A stretch of 39,276 nucleotides of DNA from JAFGCR01 sp964538225 (GTDB lineage Bacteria > Patescibacteriota > Gracilibacteria > UM-FILTER-43-11), in NCBI GenBank assembly GCA_964538225.1, contig CAZIDW010000004.1, positions 1 to 39,276 on the forward strand, read 5' to 3'. The notes beneath the pieces are model-generated. The model was not told the origin of the DNA. It saw nothing but the letters and a program-made list of their open reading frames with translations, and searched no databases. The number at the start of each line of letters is the position of its first letter. The stretch's first letter is position 1. The translations under genes were made by a program, and so were the position numbers. Below are positions 15,580 through 22,920 of the stretch, in pieces.

Positions 15580-15813
15580 ATGTCTCTTGCTTTAGAAAAC
15601 ACCGATATCTTTCCTCTACAAGGGCTGGACCCCAGGGAAAAAGCTTTGCTGGATCTGCGTAAAGTGCTCCAGGGGCTTATCGAGGATTTCGGTTCGATCC
15701 TTATCGGAACGGCGCTCCACCCCATGGTCGAAAGCCAGCGGGACCGTTGTCTGCGGCTGGGCATCCCGAACCTTCAGGTTAAGGATACGATTGATGAATA
15801 CCGCCGCCGTTAA
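15580..15813 (+). CDS. 77-residue helical protein, unknown, paired with the upstream gene
   Basis: The protein starts MSLALENTDIFPLQG and continues with helices (EKALLDLRKVLQGLIEDFG and ESQRDRCLRLGIPNLQ) and a basic end DEYRRR. It has no membrane segment. The start at 15580 lies 18 nt after the stop of the 475-residue gene, so the two form an operon. Its stop TAA overlaps the stop of a minus-strand gene. If the upstream gene is a nucleotide transferase toxin, this could be its antitoxin; that is speculation from size and position. Confidence 0.65.
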   Translation: MSLALENTDIFPLQGLDPREKALLDLRKVLQGLIEDFGSILIGTALHPMVESQRDRCLRLGIPNLQVKDTIDEYRRR

Positions 15814-15974
15814 GCCGGGTTGCCTTTAAGGATTTGTTTTGCTTTTCCGCGGACAAGTTTTAGGTGCTCCGCGGATGGCAATGCCTTTTCCGCGGCTTCC
15901 GGCGGAGCCGGAAGTTCCGGTTCGTCCGGCGGAGCGGTGAGTTCAGGAGTATTGGTTTTTTTAGGGTCTGCCAT
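15810..15974 (-). CDS. 54-residue proline-rich small protein
   Basis: The frame runs from ATG at 15974 to TAA at 15810-15812. The first half is rich in Pro, Glu and Ala (PELTAPPDEPELPAPPEAA) and looks disordered; the second half is a basic helix ending LVRGKAKQILKGNPA. It has an excellent extended -10 promoter at 16000-16028, and its stop codon shares bases with the stop of the convergent gene at 15580. The strong promoter and tightly fitted end make a real gene likely. No family is recognised. Confidence 0.6.
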   Translation of the reverse strand: MADPKKTNTPELTAPPDEPELPAPPEAAEKALPSAEHLKLVRGKAKQILKGNPA

Positions 15975-15999
15975 GGCGATAATTTATTTTTATAATTAC

Positions 16000-16028
16000 A
16001 TTATAACATATTAATTAATATTTAGCAA
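16000..16028 (-). promoter_or_regulatory. Extended -10 promoter of the proline-rich small gene
   Basis: On the minus strand TTGCTA (16028-16023), 17 nt, TATAAT (16005-16000) with TG one base before the -10 box. Its -35 box ends two bases from the -35 box of the opposite promoter. Confidence 0.8.
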
Positions 16029-16029
16029 A

Positions 16030-16057
16030 TTGACAAATTTAAAAAGATAATTAAAAT
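16030..16057 (+). promoter_or_regulatory. Promoter of the gene at 16083, back to back with the previous one
   Basis: TTGACA (16030-16035), 16 nt, TAAAAT (16052-16057). The inferred start near 16064 gives a leader of about 19 nt. The two divergent -35 boxes are almost adjacent, so one regulator could control both. Confidence 0.75.
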
Positions 16058-16082
16058 AAACCTCCATTTAACCTAATGAAAT

Positions 16083-16367
16083 ATGACCTTATCCGAAAAC
16101 GCCCATGTTTGCCTTAACGCCATCGGTGCTGATCCAAAGCCTTTTAGGCAGGAGACGCTAAAAAAGTACCGCACTGTTCCGGGTTGCGAAGAATTTTTGG
16201 TGGAACGCGAAGAGGGGGGTCCAGTGCCAACTGCGGAAGGCCTGCAGGTGATTCTCAGCAGGATCGCGGAAGATGCCCGCGCCAGAAAAGAACGGGAGCG
16301 GTTAATGACGGTGCTTCAGGGTGGCCAGGCCGATACAGCCCGCCAGAAACATGGCAAAACTGAATAG
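16083..16367 (+). CDS. 94-residue hypothetical protein
   Basis: The protein has a mixed start (MTLSENAHVCLNAIG), then DPKPFRQETLKKYRTVPGCEEFLVE, and a long charged helix LSRIAEDARARKERERLM. It is soluble with no signal peptide. No family is recognised. It has a good promoter, and its 3' end overlaps the 3' end of lgt on the other strand by 66 nt, so its last 20 residues are also antisense lgt. It belongs to the accessory island 13881-16367. Confidence 0.55.
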   Translation: MTLSENAHVCLNAIGADPKPFRQETLKKYRTVPGCEEFLVEREEGGPVPTAEGLQVILSRIAEDARARKERERLMTVLQGGQADTARQKHGKTE

Positions 16368-17069
16368 CTGACCAAGGGTAAAAAACTGCCAGATCAGCCC
16401 GATCTGAGGGTCCGGCGCGCGCCAGTATTCTGTGATCGTCCGGAACAGGCCGTACAGCATTAGATAACTGAAAAGCAGGGCGCCTCTTTTTGGCTTATGG
16501 CTGAAGATAAAAAGCAGTATCAGGAACAGGATGAGCGCGGAAGCGGACTGGAACAATTGGGAGGGATACCGCAGGATCCCGTCGCCGAAATCCACCCCCA
16601 GCCAGTTCCAGTCGGCGTTTTTAATGGGCCGACCGACCAGTTCATGGTTGATGAAGTTGGCCAGTCGGGTGAACAGTAATGCCAGCGCCCCCGGGATGAC
16701 CGCCAGGTCCGCCACATCCGGGAAACGGATTTTTTGTTTTTTGCAGAAAAAATAACCCACGATCAGCGAGGCGATCAGCCCGCCATGGAAACTCATGCCC
16801 CCGTCCCACACCGCCGGAACCTTGGCCGGATGGGCCAGGTAATAAGGCAGGTTGTAAAACAGCACATACCCCAGCCGGCCTCCCGCAATCACCCCCAGCA
16901 GAAAGACCCAGAATGCGAAATCAAAAAGCTGATTGCTGTCTTTGAACACGTGCTGTTTTTTATTCAGCGCCGTCAGGATCCATACGCCGATGAGCAGGGC
17001 GGCCCCGTAACTGATACCATACCAGCGGACGGACAGCGGACCGATGGTGAAGGCAACAGGGTTTATCAA
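16302..17069 (-). CDS. lgt: Prolipoprotein diacylglyceryl transferase
   Basis: Lgt moves a diacylglyceryl group from phosphatidylglycerol to the lipobox cysteine of prolipoproteins. The 255-residue protein has seven hydrophobic helices and the family motifs: IGPLSVRWYGISY at the start, AGGRLGYVLFYN, WDGGMSFHGGL, the signature RLANFINHELVGRP and, near the end, YGLFRTITEYWRAPD. The start is a TTG at 17069 that forms part of a heptamer array; no ATG lies upstream and the family alignment begins here. It diverges from tsaD. A lipoprotein substrate is encoded at 4121-4687. Confidence 0.96.
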   Translation of the reverse strand: MINPVAFTIGPLSVRWYGISYGAALLIGVWILTALNKKQHVFKDSNQLFDFAFWVFLLGVIAGGRLGYVLFYNLPYYLAHPAKVPAVWDGGMSFHGGLIASLIVGYFFCKKQKIRFPDVADLAVIPGALALLFTRLANFINHELVGRPIKNADWNWLGVDFGDGILRYPSQLFQSASALILFLILLFIFSHKPKRGALLFSYLMLYGLFRTITEYWRAPDPQIGLIWQFFTLGQLFSFAMFLAGCIGLATLKHRH

Positions 17070-17121
17070 TTTACAATTTTCAATTTACAATTTTCAATTT
17101 TCAATTTTCAATTTACAATCA
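17067..17121. repeat. Heptamer array CAATTTN between lgt and tsaD
   Basis: Seven full 7-nt units (CAATTTA, CAATTTT, CAATTTA, CAATTTT, CAATTTT, CAATTTT, CAATTTA) are followed by CAATC. The first CAA is the reverse of the TTG start codon of lgt, so the array supplies the lgt start. Confidence 0.85.
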
Positions 17122-17146
17122 AAGACGTCCTTGTACAAGATAAAGC

Positions 17147-18178
17147 ATGAATATTTTAGGAATCGAAACATCGTGCGATGAGACCGCGGCCGCGGTGGTT
17201 GAAGACGGCGTAAAAGTACTCAGCAATATAATCGCCTCATCCGTTGACCTGCACGCCAAAACCGGCGGAGTGGTTCCCGAAGTGGCGGCACGCGAACACA
17301 TCCGTCAGATCACCCCGGTCATCGACCAGGCGATGGAAGAAGCCGACGTCGGCTGGGATAGCATCGACGCTGTCGCCGTGACTCACGCGCCGGGGCTAAT
17401 CGCCTCGCTTTTAGTGGGCATTAATACAGCGCAGGCTTTATCCTATATATACAAAAAACCGCTCATCCCCATTCATCATATCGTCGCTCATATTTATGCC
17501 AATTTTCTGGAGCGCAGGGATAGTTCTCAGTTTCCTATACTCGTTTTGACTGTATCAGGAGGGCATAATGAACTGGTTTTGATGAAAGGCCATTATCAGT
17601 TTGAGGTCATCGGAGAGACACTGGATGACGCGGCGGGTGAAGCGTTTGATAAAGTGGCGCGCCTGCTCGGCCTCGGTTTTCCGGGGGGTCCGGCGGTTGC
17701 CGAAGCCGCGAAAAAAGGCGATCCAAAAGCCATCGCTTTCCCCCGCCCGATGCTGAGCAGAGAAAACCGTTTCAATTTTTCATTCTCCGGCCTGAAAACC
17801 GCTGTTAGACAAGCGGTTGAAAAATCACAAATCTCAAAGTCGCCACAAGGGCGAGAAGATCACAAATCTCAAATCATCGAAGATGTAGCCGCCAGTTTTC
17901 AGGCCGCTGTGACTGATGTTTTGTCGGAAAAACTGGTTGCCGCAGCTGAGGAATTTGACGTGAAAGAAGTCCATTTAGCCGGCGGGGTGTCCGCCAATCA
18001 GTGCCTCCGCCAGACCGTGTCGGATAAATTGAAGGGAAAAATCCCCCTTATTTATCCGGAAAAACTGGTTTACTGCACCGATAACGCCGCCATGGTGGCC
18101 GGCGCCGCGTATTTCTGTCCGCAAAAAGAGGGGGATTTCAGGAAGGTGGAAGCGCATTCCCAATTACCATTATCCTGA
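17147..18178 (+). CDS. tsaD: tRNA threonylcarbamoyladenosine synthase subunit TsaD
   Basis: TsaD transfers threonylcarbamoyl to A37 of ANN-decoding tRNAs. The 343-residue protein has the ASKHA fold with GIETSCDETAAAVV, the metal motif HHIVAHIYAN, LTVSGGHNEL, GETLDDAAGEAFDKVARLLGL, FSFSGLKTAV and AGGVSANQCLR, and DNAAMVAGAAY near the end. Between residues 226 and 243 it carries a stretch (SQISKSPQGREDHKSQI) encoded by heptamer repeat DNA identical in type to intergenic arrays; the frame is kept. The partner gene mtaB at 21611 uses its product. A weak promoter may lie at 17113-17140. Confidence 0.97.
   Translation: MNILGIETSCDETAAAVVEDGVKVLSNIIASSVDLHAKTGGVVPEVAAREHIRQITPVIDQAMEEADVGWDSIDAVAVTHAPGLIASLLVGINTAQALSYIYKKPLIPIHHIVAHIYANFLERRDSSQFPILVLTVSGGHNELVLMKGHYQFEVIGETLDDAAGEAFDKVARLLGLGFPGGPAVAEAAKKGDPKAIAFPRPMLSRENRFNFSFSGLKTAVRQAVEKSQISKSPQGREDHKSQIIEDVAASFQAAVTDVLSEKLVAAAEEFDVKEVHLAGGVSANQCLRQTVSDKLKGKIPLIYPEKLVYCTDNAAMVAGAAYFCPQKEGDFRKVEAHSQLPLS
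17822..17876. repeat. AAATCNC heptamer repeat inside tsaD
   Basis: AAATCAC, AAATCTC, a short GCC-rich hairpin (TCGCCACAAGGGCGA) and then ATCAC, AAATCTC, AAATCAT. It matches the intergenic arrays at 7081 and 21594 and is translated as a hydrophilic insert in a surface loop of TsaD. Confidence 0.75.
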
Positions 18179-18220
18179 TTGGCCTCTGATTGATTGCCAA
18201 TTGATTGCTTATGAATATCA

Positions 18221-18304
18221 ATCAGCTGTCAGCTGTCAGGCGTCAGATGTCAGATGTCAGGTGTCAGTTGTCAGGCGTCAGGCGTCAGCTGTCAGGTAAC
18301 AGCT
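18221..18304. repeat. Heptamer array GTCAGNN, twelve units (84 nt)
   Basis: After ATCAGCT come GTCAGCT, GTCAGGC, GTCAGAT, GTCAGAT, GTCAGGT, GTCAGTT, GTCAGGC, GTCAGGC, GTCAGCT, GTCAGGT and then AACAGCT. The first five bases are conserved and the last two vary. The array lies between tsaD and the nadB promoter. The same family occurs at 24436-24461 and, inverted and also 84 nt long, at 30584-30667. Confidence 0.9.
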
Positions 18305-18310
18305 GTTCAT

Positions 18311-18340
18311 TTGTTAATAAGTACTGACTCTTGCTATAAT
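18311..18340 (+). promoter_or_regulatory. nadB promoter; message nearly leaderless
   Basis: TTGTTA (18311-18316), 18 nt, TATAAT (18335-18340). The expected start near 18347 is within a few bases of the ATG at 18349. Confidence 0.7.
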
Positions 18341-18348
18341 ACATCCGC

Positions 18349-19806
18349 ATGAAAAAAACCGATTACCTCATCATCGGCGCCGGAGTCGCCGGCCTGACCA
18401 CCGCCTATCACCTGAAAGATGCAGGGCACGTCACAGTGCTTACCAAAGGCAAGCTCAAACAATCCAACACCTATTGGGCGCAGGGGGGCATCGCGGCGGT
18501 GATGACCAAGGAAGACCGGTTTAAAAAACACATCGACGACACCATGAAGGCCGGCGCGCACCACAACGACCGCGACGCAGTGCGCCATTTGGTAGAAGGT
18601 GCCCCGAAAGCTATCCGGTTTCTGGAGAAGCTGGGAGTAAAGTTTAAAAAAGAGCCTGCCATGGAAGGCGGACATTCAGTGGCCCGCATCTGGCGGACCA
18701 GTGATTTCACCGGCCAGGACGTGCTGGACCATCTGGTGAAAGCGGTGCAGAAATCCAAAAACATCTCCGTGGAAGAAGACGCGGAAGCCGTGGAACTCAT
18801 CACCCACCAGAACAGCTGCCGCGGCGTGTTTATACGCAAAAAAGAAAGTGACACCATAGAACCTTTTCTGGCAAAACACACGGTTCTGGCAACGGGCGGG
18901 CTGGGCCAGTTGTTTGCCAAGACCAGTAATACCCGGGCATCGGCCGGGGACGGGCTGGCACTGGCCGTCAATGCGGGGTTGGAATTGGAAGACCTGGAAT
19001 TTGTCCAGTTCCATCCTACGGCATTTGCCGAACCTGATAACGGCCGGCATTTTTTATTATCTGAGACCCTGCGCGGGTTCGGGGCAAGGGTGGTGGGCCA
19101 TGAGGGGAAAGCTTTCCTGGATGAATACGACCCGCAGGCGGAGCTGGCTCCGCGGGATATCGTGACCCGCGCTATCCATTTTGAGATGATGAACGGACCG
19201 GTGTATCTGGATATGCGTTATCTGGATAAAAAAGAATTTAAACAGAATTTCCCCAACATCCTCAAACGTCTGAAACAATACGGTTATAATCCATTCAAAC
19301 AGCGCATTCCTATTACGCCAGTCGCACATTTTTCCTGCGGCGGTATTCCGGTCGATCTGCATGGCGCCACAGAGTTGCCGGGGCTTTTTGCCGTCGGCGA
19401 AGTGGCCTGCAGTCATGTGCACGGCGCTAACCGCCTGGCCAGTAACGCGCTTTTGGAAGGACTGGTATTCGGCCGCGCCATTGCCGAGGCAATCGAAAAA
19501 AGCAAGCCTCTCGATGACAAAAAACCAATCGATGAAACCATTCCCCTCACGCCTCCCAAAATCGCCAGGGAGCCGATGGCCCAGATAAAAGCCTACGCCA
19601 AACGCATTGGCCAGGTCATGTGGGAGCGGGTGGGAATCGTGCGGACGCCGGAGGGGCTAAAGACCGCCCTGAGGGAGATCACAGAGATCCCGGCACGGGA
19701 TTACCGCATCCAGCATCGCCAGGTGGTCTGTTACAAAATGATCCAGGTCGCCCTGGCGCGCGACACCAGCTTAGGATGCCATTATATCGCCAAGACCGCG
19801 CTTTGA
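18349..19806 (+). CDS. nadB: L-aspartate oxidase
   Basis: NadB is a flavoenzyme that oxidises L-aspartate to iminoaspartate, the first step of de novo NAD synthesis. The 485-residue protein has the FAD dinucleotide fold YLIIGAGVAGLTTAYHL at the start, TYWAQGGIAAVM, a WRTSDFTGQDV loop, LATGGLGQLFAKTSN, EFVQFHPTAF, the catalytic arginine region LSETLRGFGA and APRDIVTRAI, VAHFSCGGIPVD, and GLFAVGEVACSHVHGANRLASNALLEGLVFGR. The ending is helical. NadB rather than succinate dehydrogenase flavoprotein is indicated by the LRGFGA and HGANRLASN motifs. nadA and nadC are not in the window. Confidence 0.96.
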   Translation: MKKTDYLIIGAGVAGLTTAYHLKDAGHVTVLTKGKLKQSNTYWAQGGIAAVMTKEDRFKKHIDDTMKAGAHHNDRDAVRHLVEGAPKAIRFLEKLGVKFKKEPAMEGGHSVARIWRTSDFTGQDVLDHLVKAVQKSKNISVEEDAEAVELITHQNSCRGVFIRKKESDTIEPFLAKHTVLATGGLGQLFAKTSNTRASAGDGLALAVNAGLELEDLEFVQFHPTAFAEPDNGRHFLLSETLRGFGARVVGHEGKAFLDEYDPQAELAPRDIVTRAIHFEMMNGPVYLDMRYLDKKEFKQNFPNILKRLKQYGYNPFKQRIPITPVAHFSCGGIPVDLHGATELPGLFAVGEVACSHVHGANRLASNALLEGLVFGRAIAEAIEKSKPLDDKKPIDETIPLTPPKIAREPMAQIKAYAKRIGQVMWERVGIVRTPEGLKTALREITEIPARDYRIQHRQVVCYKMIQVALARDTSLGCHYIAKTAL

Positions 19807-19858
19807 ACTTTCTTTTTTACGGAAAATTTAGTATAAACAAATACTGATCATTTTTATC

Positions 19859-20230
19859 ATGAAGTATTCCGCATTAGGCGAAGATTATCCGGATTCCAAA
19901 AAACCTTTTGATTTTCGTCCCCCCAACAGGCTTACCAGGTCTACCCTGGATCGTTTGAGCGGTCATATCGTCAAAGGATTGAAAATTGAAACAGAGCAGG
20001 GTATTGAACTGGCTACCGTATTGCGGGATCGGCTGGAAGAAGCGTGCAGCAGGGTCGCACGGTATCCAGAGGAGCAGGAAAAGGAGTTAAACAGCCTGCC
20101 TGAATGCATACGCCAAGACGCTATCTGTCTGATCAATGCCATACGCAGGCAGTTAGAAGTGTTTAAAGAAACTCCCGAATACTCTGACAATGGCCTGTGT
20201 GATGATGAGGGCCATATAGGGCCTTGGTGA
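19859..20230 (+). CDS. 123-residue soluble hypothetical protein
   Basis: The protein begins MKYSALGEDYPDSKKPFDF and has two or three amphipathic helices (TLDRLSGHIVKGLKIETEQG, VLRDRLEEACSRVARYPEEQ, ICLINAIRRQLEVFKE), then an acidic tail ending HIGPW. No membrane segment or known motif is seen. The ATG at 19859 follows nadB by 52 nt, so the two may share a transcript. No family is assigned. Confidence 0.6.
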   Translation: MKYSALGEDYPDSKKPFDFRPPNRLTRSTLDRLSGHIVKGLKIETEQGIELATVLRDRLEEACSRVARYPEEQEKELNSLPECIRQDAICLINAIRRQLEVFKETPEYSDNGLCDDEGHIGPW

Positions 20231-20251
20231 TTTATATTTCTGTTGTATAAT
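20224..20251 (+). promoter_or_regulatory. Promoter of the PrsW-type gene
   Basis: TTGGTG (20224-20229), 16 nt, TATAAT (20246-20251), overlapping the stop of the preceding gene. The leader to the ATG at 20272 would be about 14 nt. Confidence 0.6.
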
Positions 20252-20271
20252 AGGGGCAATTTAAAAACCAA

Positions 20272-21222
20272 ATGGAATTTTTAAAACCGACCATCATCTT
20301 CCTGCTTGCCATTATCCCCGCGCTTCTTTGGCTGTATTTGTTTTTGCGCAGGCATCATGAAAATAAATGGCTGGTTGCCCTGACGTTTATCGGGGGTATG
20401 CTGGCCGCGCGTCTGATTCTGATCTACCAAGGCTACTGGGACCAGACCATCAACCTGATTTTTTTCCACGTTCAGCCCACCGATTTTGCTGAAAACATCA
20501 AGACCCTGCTCAGCCATCGGCCTGTGCTGGCGCTTTTTCTCAGTTTCGTGGGGGTGGGAGTAATTGAAGAGTACGGTAAGTTCTGGATTATGCGGCTTAT
20601 CAACCACCGTTTTTTCAAATCCATCGACGATGTCATCGAACTGGCGATTATCAGCGCATTGGGATTCGCTTTTTTAGAGAACATGATGTATTTCAGTCAG
20701 CACTGGGGGCAGATCAGCGCGGGCAATTTTTTCACTTTTGCCGTGATGCGCGTCACGATCGTGACCATGGTCCACATACTATGTTCCGGCCTGCTGGGCT
20801 ATTATTACGGCATGGCCTTTTTTGCTTCCCCCATGCTTAAGATCCAGCATATGAAACAAAAGCGCCATCCTGTCCTTCAGTTTTTTAAAAAAGTCCTGCA
20901 TTTGAAAAGATCGCATGTGTACCACGATGAGATGATCGGCATCGGCCTGGTGCTTTCCATGGGCATCCACGCGTTTTATGATTTTTTCCTCACTATCGAC
21001 CTGAAGCTGTTCGGCATCCCGCTGGTAGTGCCCATCATGCTACTTTATTTTTTCGGCGGGTTCTGGCTCCTCAATCGTCTGCTGAAAAAGAAAGAGCACA
21101 ACCTAAAACTCGGCCTTGTCGGCACCTCTGTTATGCCCAAAGAGGATTTTGTGAAACTGCTGAATGAAATTCAGAAAATAAAGGGAAAGATGAGGAGCGA
21201 GATACCTGAATCATCCGAATAG
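20272..21222 (+). CDS. prsW: PrsW-family intramembrane glutamic protease
   Basis: The 316-residue protein has about eight hydrophobic helices. The three PrsW motifs are present: EExxK in GVIEEYGKFW (about residues 98-107), FxxxE in GFAFLEN (about 134-140), and HxxxD in GIHAFYDF (about 236-243). These residues form the catalytic site of PrsW, which in Bacillus clips the anti-sigma factor RsiW inside the membrane. No anti-sigma gene is seen nearby, so the substrate here is unknown. The C-terminal 40 residues are cytoplasmic and basic. Confidence 0.88.
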   Translation: MEFLKPTIIFLLAIIPALLWLYLFLRRHHENKWLVALTFIGGMLAARLILIYQGYWDQTINLIFFHVQPTDFAENIKTLLSHRPVLALFLSFVGVGVIEEYGKFWIMRLINHRFFKSIDDVIELAIISALGFAFLENMMYFSQHWGQISAGNFFTFAVMRVTIVTMVHILCSGLLGYYYGMAFFASPMLKIQHMKQKRHPVLQFFKKVLHLKRSHVYHDEMIGIGLVLSMGIHAFYDFFLTIDLKLFGIPLVVPIMLLYFFGGFWLLNRLLKKKEHNLKLGLVGTSVMPKEDFVKLLNEIQKIKGKMRSEIPESSE

Positions 21223-21228
21223 CCATCC

Positions 21229-21306
21229 CCATTGAGGGCCCAATGGAAGGCCCAATCGACTGAATATCAGATATACAATCAACTGGGTCCTCAACGGGCC
21301 TTCAAT
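21229..21306. repeat. Imperfect large palindrome upstream of the NFU gene
   Basis: The left arm contains TTGAGGGCCCAATGGAAGGC and the right arm CCTCAACGGGCCTTCAATTGG, which are imperfect inverse copies; a heptamer-like repetition of GGCCCAAT is visible. It fills the gap between the PrsW gene and the NFU gene. Confidence 0.5.
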
Positions 21307-21314
21307 TGGAAATT

Positions 21315-21587
21315 ATGAAAAATTCTAAAAAAAAGAAGGACTTCACCAAGCTCGACATCAAAGAACAGATCAAACAAATCCACAACGCGCTGGAAAAAGA
21401 CGTTTTACCTATGCTTGAATCCCACGGCGGCGGCATCGAGATCACGGATGTTGAAAAAAACAAGGTGTTTATCCGTTACTACGGCGCGTGCCAGGGCTGC
21501 CCCATGGCGATGACCGGCACTCTGCAGGCTATTAAATACATGTTGCAAAAAAAAATCGATGAGCGGATCGAAGTCATTTCTGTTTGA
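21315..21587 (+). CDS. NFU-type iron-sulfur scaffold protein (NifU C-terminal domain)
   Basis: The 90-residue protein has a basic start and then one NifU C-terminal domain: IHNALEKDVLPMLESHGGGIEITDVEKN, a strand VFIRYYGAC and the CxxC in GACQGCPMAMTGTLQAI. The two cysteines bind a cluster at a dimer interface and pass it to target proteins. MtaB, encoded convergently next door, needs two 4Fe-4S clusters and may be a client; that link is inference. The ATG at 21315 is preferred over a TTG at 21306 that falls in a palindrome. Confidence 0.9.
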   Translation: MKNSKKKKDFTKLDIKEQIKQIHNALEKDVLPMLESHGGGIEITDVEKNKVFIRYYGACQGCPMAMTGTLQAIKYMLQKKIDERIEVISV

Positions 21588-21593
21588 ATTCGC

Positions 21594-21628
21594 AAATCGC
21601 AAATCAGAAATCACAAATCACAAATGAT
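21594..21628. repeat. AAATCNC heptamer array supplying the mtaB stop
   Basis: AAATCGC, AAATCAG, AAATCAC, AAATCAC, AAATGAT. The array begins seven bases after the NFU stop codon. On the minus strand it encodes the last residues of MtaB and its TGA stop at 21611-21613. Confidence 0.8.
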
Positions 21629-22834
21629 ATCCTTATTTGCTAATTTTAAAATTGTGATATTTTTCACAATTCCCTTTCCTTTAACACGGATATAATTATC
21701 CGTCAGCCCTTCATCTTCTTTTTCCCATAAAACTGATACTTTTCTGCCTAACTGATTTTCAATAAAATCACGGCGCTGTTTATCGGCCAGATTCTGGAGG
21801 GTCTTAGCCCGCTTCTTTTTCACAGCATCCGGCACTTGTTTCATGGCGGCCGCCAGTGTGTCCGGGCGGATGGAATAGGGGAATACATGCGCTTTAGCCA
21901 AGGGGTTTCGTTTAACAAAATCCATCGTTTCTTTGAACTCGGCATCCGTTTCTTCGGGGAAACCGACGATGATATCGGTGGTAATGGCGATTCCCGGAAT
22001 ATCTTTTTTTAAACGTCTGATAATTTTTTCAATATCCGCAACTGTATAATGGCGATTCATCCGCTCAAGCACCGTGTCCGAACCGGACTGGATGGACAGG
22101 TGGATGTGCCGGCAGATTCGGGGATTTTTAAGCACAGCAAAAAGTTTTTCATTCAAGTATTGGGGCCCGAGTGAGCTTAAGCGGATGCGCTGGATATCTG
22201 TTTTATTCAGAATATCCGTCAGCAGTTCAGCGAACCGGCTTTCTTCCGGCTTGGTCGTTCGGCTGGCCCCGTACGCCCCGATGTTGATGCCGGTGAGTAT
22301 TACCTCATTAAATCCGCTTTCAATGTGCCGGCCGATTTCGTCAATGATCTCATCAGCCGGCCGGTTCCTGGACCGCCCCCGTGCCCGCGCGATGATGCAG
22401 TAGGCGCAGAAATTTTCACACCCGTCCTGTATTTGTACAAGTGCGCGGGAACGTATTCCCGAAGGCGGACAAGCGTTTGTGTGCCTTCGGGAATTAACCG
22501 TTTTTATCTTTTTATCCAACAATGCCAAAACCTTCTTGAAATCCGGTACCAGATAATCAACCTCTTTGATTTTTGAAAAAGTTTCCTTCTGCATTCGCGC
22601 CGCGCACCCGAAAACAATGGTTTTCAGCACCGGATTGGCGTGCTTGGTTTTGCGTATGAGCTGGCGGGATTTTTTATCCGCTACATGGGTAACGGTGCAG
22701 GTGTTGATCACACAAAAATCCGCTTCCCGGTCATCGGTGGTGAGTTCCACGCTGTTTTGCGCGCACCACAAAATCACCTGATCCAGTTCGTATCGGTTGT
22801 TCTTACACCCCGTCATTCTTAAACTGATCTTCAT
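21611..22834 (-). CDS. mtaB: tRNA (t6A37) methylthiotransferase MtaB
   Basis: MtaB is a radical-SAM enzyme that turns t6A37 into ms2t6A37 in tRNA. The N-terminal domain has MTGCKNNRYE, CVINTCTVT and VFGCAARM, giving the three cysteines of the auxiliary cluster; the radical-SAM triad is CENFCAYC; then LTGINIGAYG, LSSLGP and HLSIQSGSDTVLERMNRHY, TDIIVGFPEET, and a C-terminal TRAM-like part. I chose ATG at 22834 because the family starts with MKISLRMTGC; the frame extends upstream to 22873. Between the N-terminal and radical-SAM domains a perfect palindrome is embedded in the coding DNA. The stop lies in a heptamer array. Confidence 0.94.
   Translation of the reverse strand: MKISLRMTGCKNNRYELDQVILWCAQNSVELTTDDREADFCVINTCTVTHVADKKSRQLIRKTKHANPVLKTIVFGCAARMQKETFSKIKEVDYLVPDFKKVLALLDKKIKTVNSRRHTNACPPSGIRSRALVQIQDGCENFCAYCIIARARGRSRNRPADEIIDEIGRHIESGFNEVILTGINIGAYGASRTTKPEESRFAELLTDILNKTDIQRIRLSSLGPQYLNEKLFAVLKNPRICRHIHLSIQSGSDTVLERMNRHYTVADIEKIIRRLKKDIPGIAITTDIIVGFPEETDAEFKETMDFVKRNPLAKAHVFPYSIRPDTLAAAMKQVPDAVKKKRAKTLQNLADKQRRDFIENQLGRKVSVLWEKEDEGLTDNYIRVKGKGIVKNITILKLANKDIICDL
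22455..22494. repeat. 12-bp palindrome embedded in mtaB
   Basis: ATTCCCGAAGGC (22455-22466) and GCCTTCGGGAAT (22483-22494) are perfect inverse copies around a 16-nt loop. It encodes a linker (HTNACPPSGIR region) between two domains and keeps the frame, like an inserted palindromic element. Confidence 0.75.
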
Positions 22835-22837
22835 AAA

Positions 22838-22920
22838 ATTAAATAACGAAATAACGAAGTGACGAAATGACAAAATAAGCTAATAAAAAAGTCATATCGT
22901 TATTTCGTCATCTCGTTATA
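22838..22920. repeat. Octamer-phased inverted array between mtaB and purF
   Basis: The left part reads AACGAAAT, AACGAAGT, GACGAAAT, GACAAAAT; the right part reads GTCATATC, GTTATTTC, GTCATCTC, GTTATAG. The halves are inverse to each other with an 8-nt period. The purF stop TAA (22918-22916 on the minus strand) falls in the right half. Confidence 0.75.

Noticed and set aside
18221..18304. CRISPR-like array
   Set aside because: The units are 7 nt with no spacers and no cas genes are nearby; it is a heptamer array.
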